This document shows, piece by piece, positions 19,863-33,661 of a stretch of 64,000 bases of DNA. The stretch covers positions 63,118,330 through 63,182,329 of the forward strand of contig CAMZMU010000040.1 in the NCBI GenBank assembly GCA_947311845.1, read 5' to 3'. The DNA is from Poa pratensis (Eukaryota > Streptophyta > Magnoliopsida > Poales > Poaceae). The notes beneath the pieces were generated by a model. The model saw only the letters and a list, made by a program, of their open reading frames with translations, ran no database searches and was not told where the DNA came from. The translations under genes and the position numbers were made by a program. Position 1 is the stretch's first letter. Each line of letters opens with the position of its first letter.

Positions 19863-22800
19863 TGTAACATCCCAAATCTATAATCAGAGTAAATAAGACC
19901 CAAAAATTCAGAACCAACAAAAACTTTTTGAATTATTTCACAAATGATTGTGTTTTCCCTTAGATTGTTCTGTTTGACCTTGTGTGACTTGATTGTTGAT
20001 GATTGTTGACTTGTGTTTGTCAACTCAAGAACCCAACCTAAGTAAAAATATATTTACAACACTGGTGACCATGTTATGACAAGAAAATATTCCATATGTC
20101 TTTCCCATTCTTATGTTGGCCAAAAGTTTATTTCAAAAATGATTTGGTTCTAGCAACCAATAAAATACTCTTTACATTGAGACAGTAAAAGTATTTCCAA
20201 AAGTTTCATGTTTATAAAATATGGAGAACTTTCTGTGATCTCCTATCCTTTCCTCAACCTTGACATTTCAAAATTCCTATCTTTATAAACCCCAATGTGT
20301 CAACTCTGTTTAAAAGAAATACTAGTGGGAAATATATTACCTCACATATTTTCCCTTTATCAAACCATTTTGAAAACTACTAAGTTATGGGTTGATATAC
20401 CCCTTAAGCAACATCTTGTCATAAATTGGGTGGGGCCATTTTTACAAAATAGCATTGTTGATTATGGAAAAAGGTGTGTGATTTATTCTTGTAGTTTGAA
20501 GTGTGTGGCCTTGTGTGAGATGTGGATATTGTTTGCGTTGTTGATATTGTTGTGCTGGTACTATTGCTGTGATTTTGCTGTTGTGTGTGATTCTCTTGTG
20601 AGGATAATTCCTCAGTGGTGTTTTACAAAATTAGGACACCCTTGGCCACCAAATTTGGAGTGTGACTTGAAGGGGAACAAATCCTCTAAAATTATGCACC
20701 CTAAGTTAAACTCCTAAAACTTAGGGAGATGATCTCAATAAAACTCCCTCTTTACCTATTCCTCTATTTTTATGAAAACCAATATACTTTCTTTATCAAA
20801 ATTCTAGAAAGGGAGATGAAATGATACTTCTCTCCATTTCATATCACTCCCTCCTCTAGTAAACCTACTTGTTGGTTTAAAAACAAACCCCTCCTTTCTT
20901 TTAAGGAAATGAAGGTCATGAGTTAAAATGATCTTCATAAATAATTCCCCTCCCAAAATCTCCATTTCCTCAAAACAAATGTTTTCTTTATGAAAGTAAA
21001 ACTTATTTGAAGTTATCATATTTGTCAAAGAAGTTCCAAAAGCTCCAAACCATATTTTATCCCTGGTTTTAAAATATTAAAGGAGTATCAATTTATTAAT
21101 TTCCAAAAATGATTTATTTAAATCCTATGAACAAAAATGGAGCAAAACATTTTATTTTGTAAAACCAATTTTTGTGGAGCTTCCTCATGTATATGGGGGG
21201 CTACTTGATTTTTCTCAGAATTTTGTAAAATGTTAAAATGCCCCAACTAAAATCCCTAAAAGCTTCTGGTTTTAAAAGAGGTAGAAAAGGACTTAGTTGT
21301 AGGAAGGAAAAAGAATCCAGGGGGCGTTTTGCAAGATCTTCATTGACTTCCTGTAGCATCAGTGCAACACGGCACGGAGCCGTGCTCCCTCGCCGATGAT
21401 TGCCGTGCTCCCTCGCCGACGTCGCCGTGCTCCTCACGCCGTCGTCGCCGTGTCCCCGCGCCATGTCAACGCCGCAGGAACCCCTGCCTCACGCCTCGCC
21501 CTGGGAGGATAAGAAGCACGCCACTCCACTGCCTCCTCTGCCGCCGTGCTCCTCACGCCGTGGTCGCCGCGAGCACGCCACCGTGGCCCTCCCTCCTTGC
21601 CCCTGGGAGGAGATAAGAGCACCACCCCACGCCACCACTCTGCTCCCCCATCCTCACTTTCCCCTCTCCCACTCTCTCGCTCTCTCCCTCTCCATTTTCT
21701 CCACCACGGAGCCGAACCAAGGCCGAGCCGCCGTCGCATATCGCCGCCGCTGGAGAGCATCCCTCCCAAATCCCAGCGCACCAGGAGGTTCACCGCGTCG
21801 TCCTCTCCATTCTGGTCCAAGGAATCGTCGCGGGAAGCCGAGAATCAAGCGGAGCATCTCCGTCCCCGTCCGCTCCGGCCGCCGCCTTTCCAGCAAGTTC
21901 GCGAGCAACTCCGTCCACCCTTTCTTGCCATTTTCGCACCCCCGTGCTCCCCTTCTCTTGATCTATCTAATGGACATCATCCCTTCTCTTAGGAACCCCG
22001 GAATCGACGACACCGTCCTCGCCTGCTCCTTGCCGAAGCTCCAGCTCGTTCGTGCGTGTCGCCGAGGAAGATGGCGACCTCGTACCGCTTCGTGGCGGGC
22101 TTGGGCCGTTGGCTGGGCCGCGTCCTGTGCCGCACGGCCGGATCCGGGCAGATCTGGCCCGTTTCTTTTTTTTCCAGTGGGTTTAATTCTTATATTAGTT
22201 TCCTGTTTATTTTACAGTGTAGTATTAATTCATTTGTGGTGGATCTAGGGTAGATAATTGAGTGATTCAAATTTTGTTGTGTTCCTATGAGTTTTCTTAG
22301 ACATGCAGAACTGGTTGCTTGCCAAAGTACATTTTTACTTGTTGTGTAGATTAAATCTTGTAGAAAGTATATTTTCCACTAAATATTCAATAACTAGAGT
22401 TTTATAACTCCAAATATTGCAAACTAAAATTCCCTGGAATGCTTGAAGTGATACCTTTCTAGATCTGTTGGTCTTGTATGCAAATGAATCCTAAAACAAA
22501 AGTTCTATTCATTCTTGTAAACACACCAGTAGCACTTTAGTGATTTTTGTAGATTTTTGTGAAATGAATTTTGGAGTAAATCCAATTGGATTGTCTTCTG
22601 TATGATTAGGAGTACCTAATCCTAGCTTGGTGTGATTTTTAGAGCTATATATTATTTTTGGTGTGCATAACTAGTTTTAATGCTTTTCTGTTAATTCTTG
22701 ATTATAGTTTTATTTAATTTTGTAGAATATAGTAGTGTCTTATTTGTGATTTTCTAGCATGCATAGGTGTTGTACTCTCTGATATGTGTGTGTTATCTCA

Positions 22801-25279
22801 TACCCTTGGCATGTTAGAAAAGTTGGTGTTGCATATGTTTATTTAAGAGTAATACTACTAGTGTAGTTAATTCCTAGAATATTCCTAGTGTTTAGAAATT
22901 GTTTGTGGATGAAATTCCTTGAGTGGTTTGATTTTTGAAAATATTGCTTAAACATCAGTAGCATTTCATACCTACTGATATTGTAGCATGTCACCTCTGG
23001 TTACTTATTATTTTGTTCTTAGAAAAACTTGATTAGTTAGGTTTGTGGGTAGGATTACTTAGAACTTCCTAGCATGAGTAGCTCTTGTGTCTAGTTTATG
23101 TTTTAGTAATTTTTACAAATAGCCAGAGGATAATTAACCTCTTAATGCCTTGTTATGATAGTGGATCACCCACTGATTCCATTGCATATTGATTGAAGAA
23201 TAGGTTTCTCAATCATAAGCATAGTTTCAATAGCCTTTTATCTACTAGATGTGAGTAGTTGTTTTCTCTGCTGAAAATTGAGTGGTTGTGTTGTGGTGAA
23301 GTATTTCCTGTTTAGATAAAAGTGCTTGCTGTTCATCTTTGCTTAAGAAAGCTTTGTGATCTAGGCACCTAGCATGTATTAGCATAAGGCCCTTGTAAGC
23401 TTAGATCCTAGTTTGTTGCTTGAATAATTAGTTTGATGTTTGTGGTTGTTAATTGTTTGTGCACCACTTGTGGTTTTGTGTGGTGTATTGATTGTTGTTT
23501 ATTTCCCTGTTTGCGACGCTAGATAATAACGCTACCGGAGTGGTTTTCGGAGAGGATTGATCGAGGAAGGATGGGACTTTTTATTATATTGATCAACAAG
23601 GAGAAGTCCAGGGACACTAGGCTGAAACCAGGCAAGCTACTTCACTGAGCTTGCATCTATACATCTATTTTGATTTACCTGTTTTACTTATAAAGAGCAT
23701 AAATGATTTCTGTGGTGTTGCCACGAAAGCGATGATTTTGAAAACCCTTTTCCAAAATTACAAGTATATTGTTGAGGCACCCGATATAGAGGTGTTAGCG
23801 GTATACAATGATTTCTAAATGAACTTGTTTTACTCCAAAGCCTTCTATGAAAATCTTTTGGTGGGATTACAAACCACCCAAGTTTTGATTAAAAGTATTT
23901 TGCTCTGAAAAATTGGAAATGATTGTGAAAACCTTTTTAAAAGTTTATGAAAAACTATTTTGCCACCTATATAGAAGTATAAGGTAGTTATTTAAAACTA
24001 TAGGATGGGAAAAACAATGTTTTCTCGAAACTCTCTTTTAAAAATACTTGGATAGACCTGCCGGAAGGTCGGTGCTCAGTTGAAGAAGGTTGGTGTTGTT
24101 TTTGAGAAAAATGCACATTGTGTCCTAGTACTATGACGACCAACCATTATCCTGTGCGACCACACTTACCCACATATGGGCAAGGGCGTAGTCATATAAT
24201 TTGCTCGTGTTAGTACTGGATGCCTCAACAACGAGGATAACCTCGTTCCATGAGGGGATGGTCTGAGGACCTACCCCCTGACCTGGGTCCTCTTCAGTGT
24301 TGGTCTACCGGAAGCCGGTATGGACGTGTTTGGAGGAAGAGGATTGAAGGGCTCCCTTGGGTCCGCCGGGCAGAACTACGAGTCCTCACACTTAGTTTCT
24401 GAGGTTTGAGTGTCGATGGAATGTGTCGTAGCGGCAGGGTCCTATACTAGCATGAGCAAAGGACAGGCTATGGCCGGGAACTCAACTTCGCATACCTCTG
24501 GTATGGCGGGACGTGGCTGACACGATGAGTGACCGGATGGGTGTGGGAAAAGCGTACTACCTCTGCAGAGGGTAAAACTATTCGAATAGCCGAGTCCTCG
24601 GATACGGACAGTTGGAAGGCTGTCCTAAGACCATGTGCAAGTTTTGATAAAAGTTTTATAAAGCGTTGAGTTTGAAAGGAAACTGAGATGGAAAAGGTTG
24701 CTTACCTGTACCAATGAGTTGGTGCAAGGTGGTGAAGGGTTTGGAACCCTGATTGAGATTTGGTCGGACAGGGAAGGATTTTTCGGGAAAAATAGCTAAA
24801 GTGGTGTTTTCTCAAAGGATGGTTATAAACTTCGTCTCACCCCTTTTCAGTAAGGATTTGAGAGTTTTCACATAAAAGTTTTTAAAAATAAAACTAGTTA
24901 GTGCTTACTCTAGTTGGGGTAGTTTGCGAGTACAATCAAATGTACTCATATTGGTTTCGTCCCTGGCTATTGTCTTAGCCAGATTTTAGAAGAAGAGCCG
25001 TCAAAAGAGAAGGATTCACTGGCGTCTTTGCGAACTAGGGCGCTTCCCAGTCAGCTGCCTGTAGGGTTAAGGCGAATGACTTGGGCTCCACGTTGTTTGG
25101 TGATTCCGCTGCAAGTACCTGTTGAAGCTGATCACTTCCATCAAGTAAGTAAATAAATTCGGTATGTATGGATGTTCTTTGGTTACCAAGTTTAATTGTG
25201 CTTCAGCGACGCACTGATCATGGGATCGCTGATATGTAGGCACAAGGGTATTTCGGACAGTTAGTCCGGGGTCCCCACA
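19863..25279 (+). repeat. 5' LTR of the LARD-like element (5417 bp)
   Basis: TG...CA bordered. It contains an AT-rich first part (to about 21350), a GC-rich leader-like stretch (about 21360-22180) resembling a cereal gene 5' region, and a long AT-rich part with gene-like composition. The GC-rich stretch is open in several frames but starts without ATG and encodes proline/arginine-rich sequence, so no protein is called. Differences from the 3' LTR include C/A at about 19886, G/A at about 23911 and several 1-2 bp indels. Confidence 0.93.
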
Positions 25280-25283
25280 GACT

Positions 25284-25295
25284 TGGTATCAGAGC
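25284..25295 (+). other. Primer binding site (initiator Met-tRNA type)
   Basis: TGGTATCAGAGC lies 4 bp after the end of the left LTR (25279). It is complementary to the 3' end of plant initiator methionine tRNA, the usual primer of minus-strand synthesis in plant LTR elements. Confidence 0.9.
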
Positions 25296-28224
25296 CATCC
25301 TGACTGTAACAGACCTTAGTTAGCATGGACGTTAGTTAGGGAGAGAATATTTTGTTAAAAATATGTTAATACCAAAAATATATCTTTATCTAGGGAAGTC
25401 CAAAAATGACTTCCACTCTTCTCATCTTCTAAAAATAATTTCTGAGTCTTACCTTTCTATTTTGAAATTTACCAAGGATTTCTCTACTCCCTCTTACCCG
25501 TTCAAAATACTTGACGATGAACCCAAGTGAGACCTAATTAGCTAGCACCTACAAGAAGAAGCTTCCATCGCAAATACTCCACATTCAACATCAAGGTCAT
25601 TGGTCTACAAATACCAAGATTATCGATATCAACAAATCAAGAGATCTCCGAAGACCTCAGCTCAACCTCAGCAATTCTACTCAAGTTGCTACTTCGACAA
25701 TCTCAGTTTCTCCAGTTGAAGACTAAGGCGACGAAATGAAGATCTCAGCACCCCTGTTTAACCAAGACCCCTAGGAACAACATATGATAGGAACCTTGGT
25801 TGTTTCACCCCGATTACCACGCGTAGACATCCGTTGGTACTAGACGTACCTTGTGTGCACCTTGCTTGTGTGTACTCTGCTTGTGTGTTGTTTGTGAGAT
25901 GGAAAAAGGAATTTTACAAAAAGAAAGGTTTAGTTTCCTTTTGCCACCTAAGTGCACCTTGTTACGGATGTAAACCCGCCAAGGAAAAGTCTTCTAAAAT
26001 ATTTTTCCCTCTTATCTAAACCATCTCCCAAACAGAACTGACAGTTCCGCAAGATACAAAAGACCCCTGATCTTTAACCAAATAGCCTGAGATTTTTGTG
26101 TCCTTTCAAAAGTCCGACTTAGAAAACCCTCCAGAAAATTTTGTCCTAGTAAGAGGAACAAGGTATCGATTACTCTCTACTTCAACCCTGAGGCCCAAGA
26201 CTCTACGACCTTCTGCAAGACGGATATCGGCCTTCATACGTCATTTTGTACCACCACATCAAGCTATCGAGAAAGATGAAGATTCAAGACCGACGTTCGA
26301 TGACACTAGTGGATCCCGTCGGACTAACAAAAGATTATGAAAGCTAACATGATTAACATAATTGATCTAACTTTAAATCTCGCATCTAACCAAATTTTGC
26401 AAAAGTACTAACTGCTTTTTCTAGACAAAGGAAAGAGGTGCCTTAGGACGACTCAAAACTATTTGGTGGAAAGGAGAACTTTAGGAGGATATAAGAGTGT
26501 TGAACTATAAGAGTATTAGTTAAAAGGATCCCTTAAGAATCTAGTGATGAGGTCAAAATTTGGTGGATGATGTTGGTGATATTGAAAATTTGGGGTTTAG
26601 AATAGAAGTGCAAACTTGGAGTGGAACGATAAGTTAATTGGATTTGGACAAAGGATATATCTGACTTATGCTCTGGGGCTAACCAGTTGTAGTCCCCAAC
26701 CATTGGTGATTATCTGGAGCTAGAAGATGTGACCCTTAATTTAAGGTTTAGAAATAAAGGTGAAAGTTATTGGATTTTTAGGAAGCACTTGCTGATAAAA
26801 ATGATATTGGATTGGTTAGAAGCAAGTAAATTAAGAAGAATCCTCCAGTATTGGAATGTTTCGGGTGATTCTTAGCGCAAGTGACCTTTGTAATAAATTC
26901 TTATCGGAATATAGGAAGTGGTCAGAGATGAATTAGCAAATGAGCAGATCGTTGTGTGCGAGAAATAATTGGAGGAGGATAAATGAATGCTTATCGGATT
27001 CTAGGAATCAATATGACTTGGTCAAGTAGCCAGACATTCTAGGTGACAGTAGTTTTCAGAGCTTGTCACGCTCTGTTTGGATTATTCTTAGAAAGATCAT
27101 TTATCTTTGATTATGAGATCAAGGCCCCAAAAGTGTTGAGATAAAATCTGAATTTGGTTAGAAAGTGGGTCAATTCTTGACGATATGATCACATGATTGT
27201 TGGATGTTTTATTTAGCTTTGATGATGTGGTCATAGGAAAATGACAACCTGAAGGAGTCAGATATTGTGAGATATGCCTATCTGGAGAGAAAAGTCAATC
27301 AGGAAATAATTGGTGGAGCACTATGATTTTTGTGATAGAAGGCAATGGGAAGACTATGCCTAAAAAGATTTGATGGGTAACCGATCGATTGAAATATACC
27401 ATGACAAAGAGTTTATGCCCAAGGAAGATGAGGGTGGATTAATAATTTTAGCTTGAGCAAGGACCATGTTTTGAATTAACTCATTGATAGTAGTGGCCTT
27501 ACCAGAAATACTGAGATGGTATTTTGAAGAATGGAGAATTAGAGGCCTATGGAAAGTTGGTCGTTTAGGATCTTAGGTATAATATGTTTGATGCTTAAGG
27601 TATGGCACCCAACTCCCTTGAAAACTAACATAAGCCCCTCAACCACAAAGTTTTCCCGGAAACCCTAACTATTCTGGTGCACTCTAACTTACTTGTGAAG
27701 ACCTGCGAAGCTGTGTGAAGACACGGAACCAAAGAAGTGATATACCAGACTATCTTTGAGTATTTGGAAACTCTTATATCAGAATCTACTATTCTTAACC
27801 TCTCTAGAAATAGTGTGATCCTCCAATGTTCGGGTTATATAGAAGTAGTTTGGTAACAAGCCTCATGAACTTGTTAGCAACTCACTTTTGTAGGCTCAAA
27901 CAATGGAGTGTCATACACAAATAATCGGAACATCAGATAATTCAGTACATCTCAGCCTCTGGAATATGAAAAGTGATTTGATGACAAGACTAGCTACCTT
28001 GTTACCAAATTCTTCTTGTATGACTAAGGCAATTTGATGTCATAGAAGACACCTACATTCTTATACAACTAACCAATAGACGGCCTCGCAACATCAAGCT
28101 GTCAAGATCTCACCTGGCAACCTTACTGAAGAAGCAACGACCTCGGAAGAGAAGTCAAGCCCAAAACCCGTGCCCTCAAAACTCCCCGGTACCCCCGGGC
28201 AAATCTCGAGGACGAGATTTATTT

Positions 28225-28240
28225 TAAGGGGGGAAGGATC
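28225..28240 (+). other. Polypurine tract of the LARD-like element
   Basis: AAGGGGGGAAGGATC immediately precedes the right LTR start (28241) and would prime plus-strand DNA synthesis. Confidence 0.8.
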
Positions 28241-31200
28241 TGTAACATCCCAAATCTATAATAAGAGTAAATAAGACCCAAAATTCAGAACCAACAAAAA
28301 CTTTTTGAATTATTTCACAAATGATTGTGTTTTCCTTAGATTGTTCTGTTTGACCTTGTGTGACTTGATTGTTGATGATTGTTGACTTGTGTTTGTCAAC
28401 TCAAGAACCCAACCTAAGTAAAAATATATTTACAACACTGGTGACCATGTTATGACAAGAAAATATTCCATATGTCTTTCCCATTCTTATGTTGGCCAAA
28501 AGTTTATTTCAAAAATGATTTGGTTCTAGCAACCAATAAAATACTCTTTACATTGAGACAGTAAAAGTATTTCCAAAAGTTTCATGTTTATAAAATATGG
28601 AGAACTTTCTGTGATCTCCTATCCTTTCCTCAACCTTGACATTTCAAAATTCCTATCTTTATAAACCCCAATGTGTCAACTCTGTTTAAAAGAAATACTA
28701 GTGGGAAATATATTACCTCACATATTTTCCCTTTATCAAACCATTTTGAAAACTACTAAGTTATGGGTTGATATACCCCTTAAGCAACATCTTGTCATAA
28801 ATTGGGTGGGGCCATTTTTACAAAATAGCATTGTTGATTATGGAAAAAGGTGTGTGATTTATTCTTGTAGTTTGAAGTGTGTGGCCTTGTGTGAGATGTG
28901 GATATTGTTTGCGTTGTTGATATTGTTGTGCTGGTACTATTGCTGTGATTTTGCTGTTGTGTGTGATTCTCTTGTGAGGATAATTCCTCAGTGGTGTTTT
29001 ACAAAATTAGGACACCCTTGGCCACCAAATTTGGAGTGTGACTTGAAGGGGAACAAATCCTCTAAAATTATGCACCCTAAGTTAAACTCCTAAAACTTAG
29101 GGAGATGATCTCAATAAAACTCCCTCTTTACCTATTCCTCTATTTTTATGAAAACCAATATACTTTCTTTATCAAAATTCTAGAAAGGGAGATGAAATGA
29201 TACTTCTCTCCATTTCATATCACTCCCTCCTCTAGTAAACCTACTTGTTGGTTTAAAAACAAACCCCTCCTTTCTTTTAAGGAAATGAAGGTCATGAGTT
29301 AAAATGATCTTCATAAATAATTCCCCTCCCAAAATCTCCATTTCCTCAAAACAAATGTTTTCTTTATGAAAGTAAAACTTATTTGAAGTTATCATATTTG
29401 TCAAAGAAGTTCCAAAAGCTCCAAACCATATTTTATCCCTGGTTTTAAAATATTAAAGGAGTATCAATTTATTAATTTCCAAAAATGATTTATTTAAATC
29501 CTATGAACAAAAATGGAGCAAAACATTTTATTTTGTAAAACCAATTTTTGTGGAGCTTCCTCATGTATATGGGGGGCTACTTGATTTTTCTCAGAATTTT
29601 GTAAAATGTTAAAATGCCCCAACTAAAATCCCTAAAAGCTTCTGGTTTTAAAAGAGGTAGAAAAGGACTTAGTTGTAGGAAGGAAAAAGAATCCAGGGGG
29701 CGTTTTGCAAGATCTTCATTGACTTCCTGTAGCATCAGTGCAACACGGCACGGAGCCGTGCTCCCTCGCCGATGATTGCCGTGCTCCCTCGCCGACGTCG
29801 CCGTGCTCCTCACGCCGTCGTCGCCGTGTCCCCGCGCCATGTCAACGCCGCAGGAACCCCTGCCTCACGCCTCGCCCTGGGAGGATAAGAAGCACGCCAC
29901 TCCACTGCCTCCTCTGCCGCCGTGCTCCTCACGCCGTGGTCGCCGCGAGCACGCCACCGTGGCCCTCCCTCCTTGCCCCTGGGAGGAGATAAGAGCACCA
30001 CCCCACGCCACCACTCTGCTCCCCCATCCTCACTTTCCCCTCTCCCACTCTCTCGCTCTCTCCCTCTCCATTTTCTCCACCACGGAGCCGAACCAAGGCC
30101 GAGCCGCCGTCGCATATCGCCGCCGCTGGAGAGCATCCCTCCCAAATCCCAGCGCACCAGGAGGTTCACCGCGTCGTCCTCTCCATTCTGGTCCAAGGAA
30201 TCGTCGCGGGAAGCCGAGAATCAAGCGGAGCATCTCCGTCCCCGTCCGCTCCGGCCGCCGCCTTTCCAGCAAGTTCGCGAGCAACTCCGTCCACCCTTTC
30301 TTGCCATTTTCGCACCCCCGTGCTCCCCTTCTCTTGATCTATCTAATGGACATCATCCCTTCTCTTAGGAACCCCGGAATCGACGACACCGTCCTCGCCT
30401 GCTCCTTGCCGAAGCTCCAGCTCGTTCGTGCGTGTCGCCGAGGAAGATGGCGACCTCGTACCGCTTCGTGGCGGGCTTGGGCCGTTGGCTGGGCCGCGTC
30501 CTGTGCCGCACGGCCGGATCCGGGCAGATCTGGCCCGTTTCTTTTTTTTCCAGTGGGTTTAATTCTTATATTAGTTTCCTGTTTATTTTACAGTGTAGTA
30601 TTAATTCATTTGTGGTGGATCTAGGGTAGATAATTGAGTGATTCAAATTTTGTTGTGTTCCTATGAGTTTTCTTAGACATGCAGAACTGGTTGCTTGCCA
30701 AAGTACATTTTTACTTGTTGTGTAGATTAAATCTTGTAGAAAGTATATTTTCCACTAAATATTCAATAACTAGAGTTTTATAACTCCAAATATTGCAAAC
30801 TAAAATTCCCTGGAATGCTTGAAGTGATACCTTTCTAGATCTGTTGGTCTTGTATGCAAATGAATCCTAAAACAAAAGTTCTATTCATTCTTGTAAACAC
30901 ACCAGTAGCACTTTAGTGATTTTTGTAGATTTTTGTGAAATGAATTTTGGAGTAAATCCAATTGGATTGTCTTCTGTATGATTAGGAGTACCTAATCCTA
31001 GCTTGGTGTGATTTTTAGAGCTATATATTATTTTTGGTGTGCATAACTAGTTTTAATGCTTTTCTGTTAATTCTTGATTATAGTTTTATTTAATTTTGTA
31101 GAATATAGTAGTGTCTTATTTGTGATTTTCTAGCATGCATAGGTGTTGTACTCTCTGATATGTGTGTGTTATCTCATACCCTTGGCATGTTAGAAAAGTT

Positions 31201-33656
31201 GGTGTTGCATATGTTTATTTAAGAGTAATACTACTAGTGTAGTTAATTCCTAGAATATTCCTAGTGTTTAGAAATTGTTTGTGGATGAAATTCCTTGAGT
31301 GGTTTGATTTTTGAAAATATTGCTTAAACATCAGTAGCATTTCATACCTACTGATATTGTAGCATGTCACCTCTGGTTACTTATTATTTTGTTCTTAGAA
31401 AAACTTGATTAGTTAGGTTTGTGGGTAGGATTACTTAGAACTTCCTAGCATGAGTAGCTCTTGTGTCTAGTTTATGTTTTAGTAATTTTTACAAATAGCC
31501 AGAGGATAATTAACCTCTTAATGCCTTGTTATGATAGTGGATCACCCACTGATTCCATTGCATATTGATTGAAGAATAGGTTTCTCAATCATAAGCATAG
31601 TTTCAATAGCCTTTTATCTACTAGATGTGAGTAGTTGTTTTCTCTGCTGAAAATTGAGTGGTTGTGTTGTGGTGAAGTATTTCCTGTTTAGATAAAAGTG
31701 CTTGCTGTTCATCTTTGCTTAAGAAAGCTTTGTGATCTAGGCACCTAGCATGTATTAGCATAAGGCCCTTGTAAGCTTAGATCCTAGTTTGTTGCTTGAA
31801 TAATTAGTTTGATGTTTGTGGTTGTTAATTGTTTGTGCACCACTTGTGGTTTTGTGTGGTGTATTGATTGTTGTTTATTTCCCTGTTTGCGACGCTAGAT
31901 AATAACGCTACCGGAGTGGTTTTCGGAGAGGATTGATCGAGGAAGGATGGGACTTTTATTATATTGATCAACAAGGAGAAGTCCAGGGACACTAGGCTGA
32001 AACCAGGCAAGCTACTTCACTGAGCTTGCATCTATATACATCTATTTTGATTTACCTGTTTTACTTATAAAGAGCATAAATGATTTCTGTGGTGTTGCCA
32101 CGAAAGCGATGATTTTGAAAACCCTTTTCCAAAATTACAAGTATATTGTTGAGGCACCCGATATAGAGGTGTTAGCGGTATACAATGATTTCTAAATGAA
32201 CTTGTTTTACTCCAAAGCCTTCTATGAAAATCTTTTGGTGGGATTACAAACCACCCAAGTTTTGATTAAAAGTATTTTGCTCTGAAAAATTAGAAATGAT
32301 TGTGAAAACCTTTTTAAAAGTTTATGAAAAACTATTTTGCCACCTTATAGAAGTATAAGGTAGTTATTTAAAACTATAGGATGGGAAAAACAATGTTTTC
32401 TCGAAACTCTCTTTTAAAAATACTTGGATAGACCTGCCGGAAGGTCGGTGCTCAGTTGAAGAAGGTTGGTGTTGTTTTTGAGAAAAATGCACATTGTGTC
32501 CTAGTACTATGACGACCAACCATTATCCTGTGCGACCACACTTACCCACATATGGGCAAGGGCGTAGTCATATAATTTGCTCGTGTTAGTACTGGATGCC
32601 TCAACAACGAGGATAACCTCGTTCCATGAGGGGATGGTCTGAGGACCTACCCCCTGACCTGGGTCCTCTTCAGTGTTGGTCTACCGGAAGCCGGTATGGA
32701 CGTGTTTGGAGGAAGAGGATTGAAGGGCTCCCTTGGGTCCGCCGGGCAGAACTACGAGTCCTCACACTTAGTTCCTGAGGGTTTGAGTGTCGATGGAATG
32801 TGTCGTAGCGGCAGGGTCCTATACTAGCATGAGCAAAGGACAGGCTATGGCCGGGAACTCAACTTCGCATACCTCTGGTATGGCGGGACGTGGCTGACAC
32901 GATGAGTGACCGGATGGGTGTGGGAAAAGCGTACTACCTCTGCAGAGGGTAAAACTATTCGAATAGCCGAGTCCTCGGATACGGACAGTTGGAAGGCTGT
33001 CCTAAGACCATGTGCAAGTTTTGATAAAAGTTTTATAAAGCGTTGAGTTTGAAAGGAAACTGAGATGGAAAAGGTTGCTTACCTGTACCAATGAGTTGGT
33101 GCAAGGTGGTGAAGGGTTTGGAACCCTGATTGAGATTTGGTCGGACAGGGAAGGATTTTTCGGGAAAAATAGCTAAAGTGGTGTTTTCTCAAAGGATGGT
33201 TATAAACTTCGTCTCACCCCTTTTCAGTAAGGATTTGAGAGTTTTCACATAAAAGTTTTTAAAAATAAAACTAGTTAGTGCTTACTCTAGTTGGGGTAGT
33301 TTGCGAGTACAATCAAATGTACTCATATTGGTTTCGTCCCTGGCTATTGTCTTAGCCAGATTTTAGAAGAAGAGCCGTCAAAAGAGAAGGATTCACTGGC
33401 GTCTTTGCGAACTAGGGCGCTTCCCAGTCAGCTGCCTGTAGGGTTAAGGCGAATGACTTGGGCTCCACGTTGTTTGGTGATTCCGCTGCAAGTACCTGTT
33501 GAAGCTGATCACTTCCATCAAGTAAGTAAATAAATTCGGTATGTATGGATGTTCTTTGGGTACCAAGTTTAATTGTGCTTCAGCGACGCACTGATCATGG
33601 GATCGCTGATATGTAGGCACAAGGGTATTTCGGACAGTTAGTCCGGGGTCCCCACA
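28241..33656 (+). repeat. 3' LTR of the LARD-like element (5416 bp)
   Basis: Near-identical to the left LTR over its full length and ending in the same CCCCACA. The target duplication AGTTC follows at 33657-33661. Confidence 0.93.
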
Positions 33657-33661
33657 AGTTC

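Larger units (their letters stand above)
25280..28240 (+). other. Internal domain of the LARD-like element, essentially non-coding
   Basis: Across 2961 bp no frame longer than about 80 codons exists and none shows a gag, protease, RT, RNase H or integrase motif. A short frame at 26098-26340 is unrecognised. The end of the region ('aatctcgaggacgagat' followed by a purine tract) is like the 3' end of the coding region of plant gypsy elements, which hints at descent from a gypsy parent. That descent is inference. Confidence 0.75.
19863..33656 (+). mobile_element. LARD-like LTR retrotransposon with 5.4-kb LTRs (TSD AGTTC)
   Basis: Complete element of 13,794 bp. Two LTRs (19863-25279 and 28241-33656) begin TGTAACATCCC and end GGTCCCCACA. 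They are flanked by a perfect 5-bp duplication AGTTC (19858-19862, 33657-33661). A primer binding site for initiator Met-tRNA (TGGTATCAGAGC) follows the left LTR, and a purine-rich tract precedes the right LTR. The 2.96-kb internal region has no gag-pol. Very long LTRs with a short, non-coding interior match the large retrotransposon derivative (LARD) class described from barley; such elements depend on proteins from autonomous gypsy relatives. Only about ten differences were seen between the LTRs, so insertion is very recent. Confidence 0.93.

Noticed and set aside
21400..22248. 282-codon open frame inside the LTR (repeated at 29776-30624) as a gene
   Set aside because: It begins at a TTG rather than ATG, is Pro/Arg/Ser-rich, overlaps other long frames in both strands and has no domain; GC-rich composition explains it.
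19863..33656. Two near-identical 5.4-kb blocks as a segmental duplication
   Set aside because: TG...CA ends, a 5-bp duplication outside both blocks, a tRNA primer site after the first and a purine tract before the second show they are LTRs of one element.
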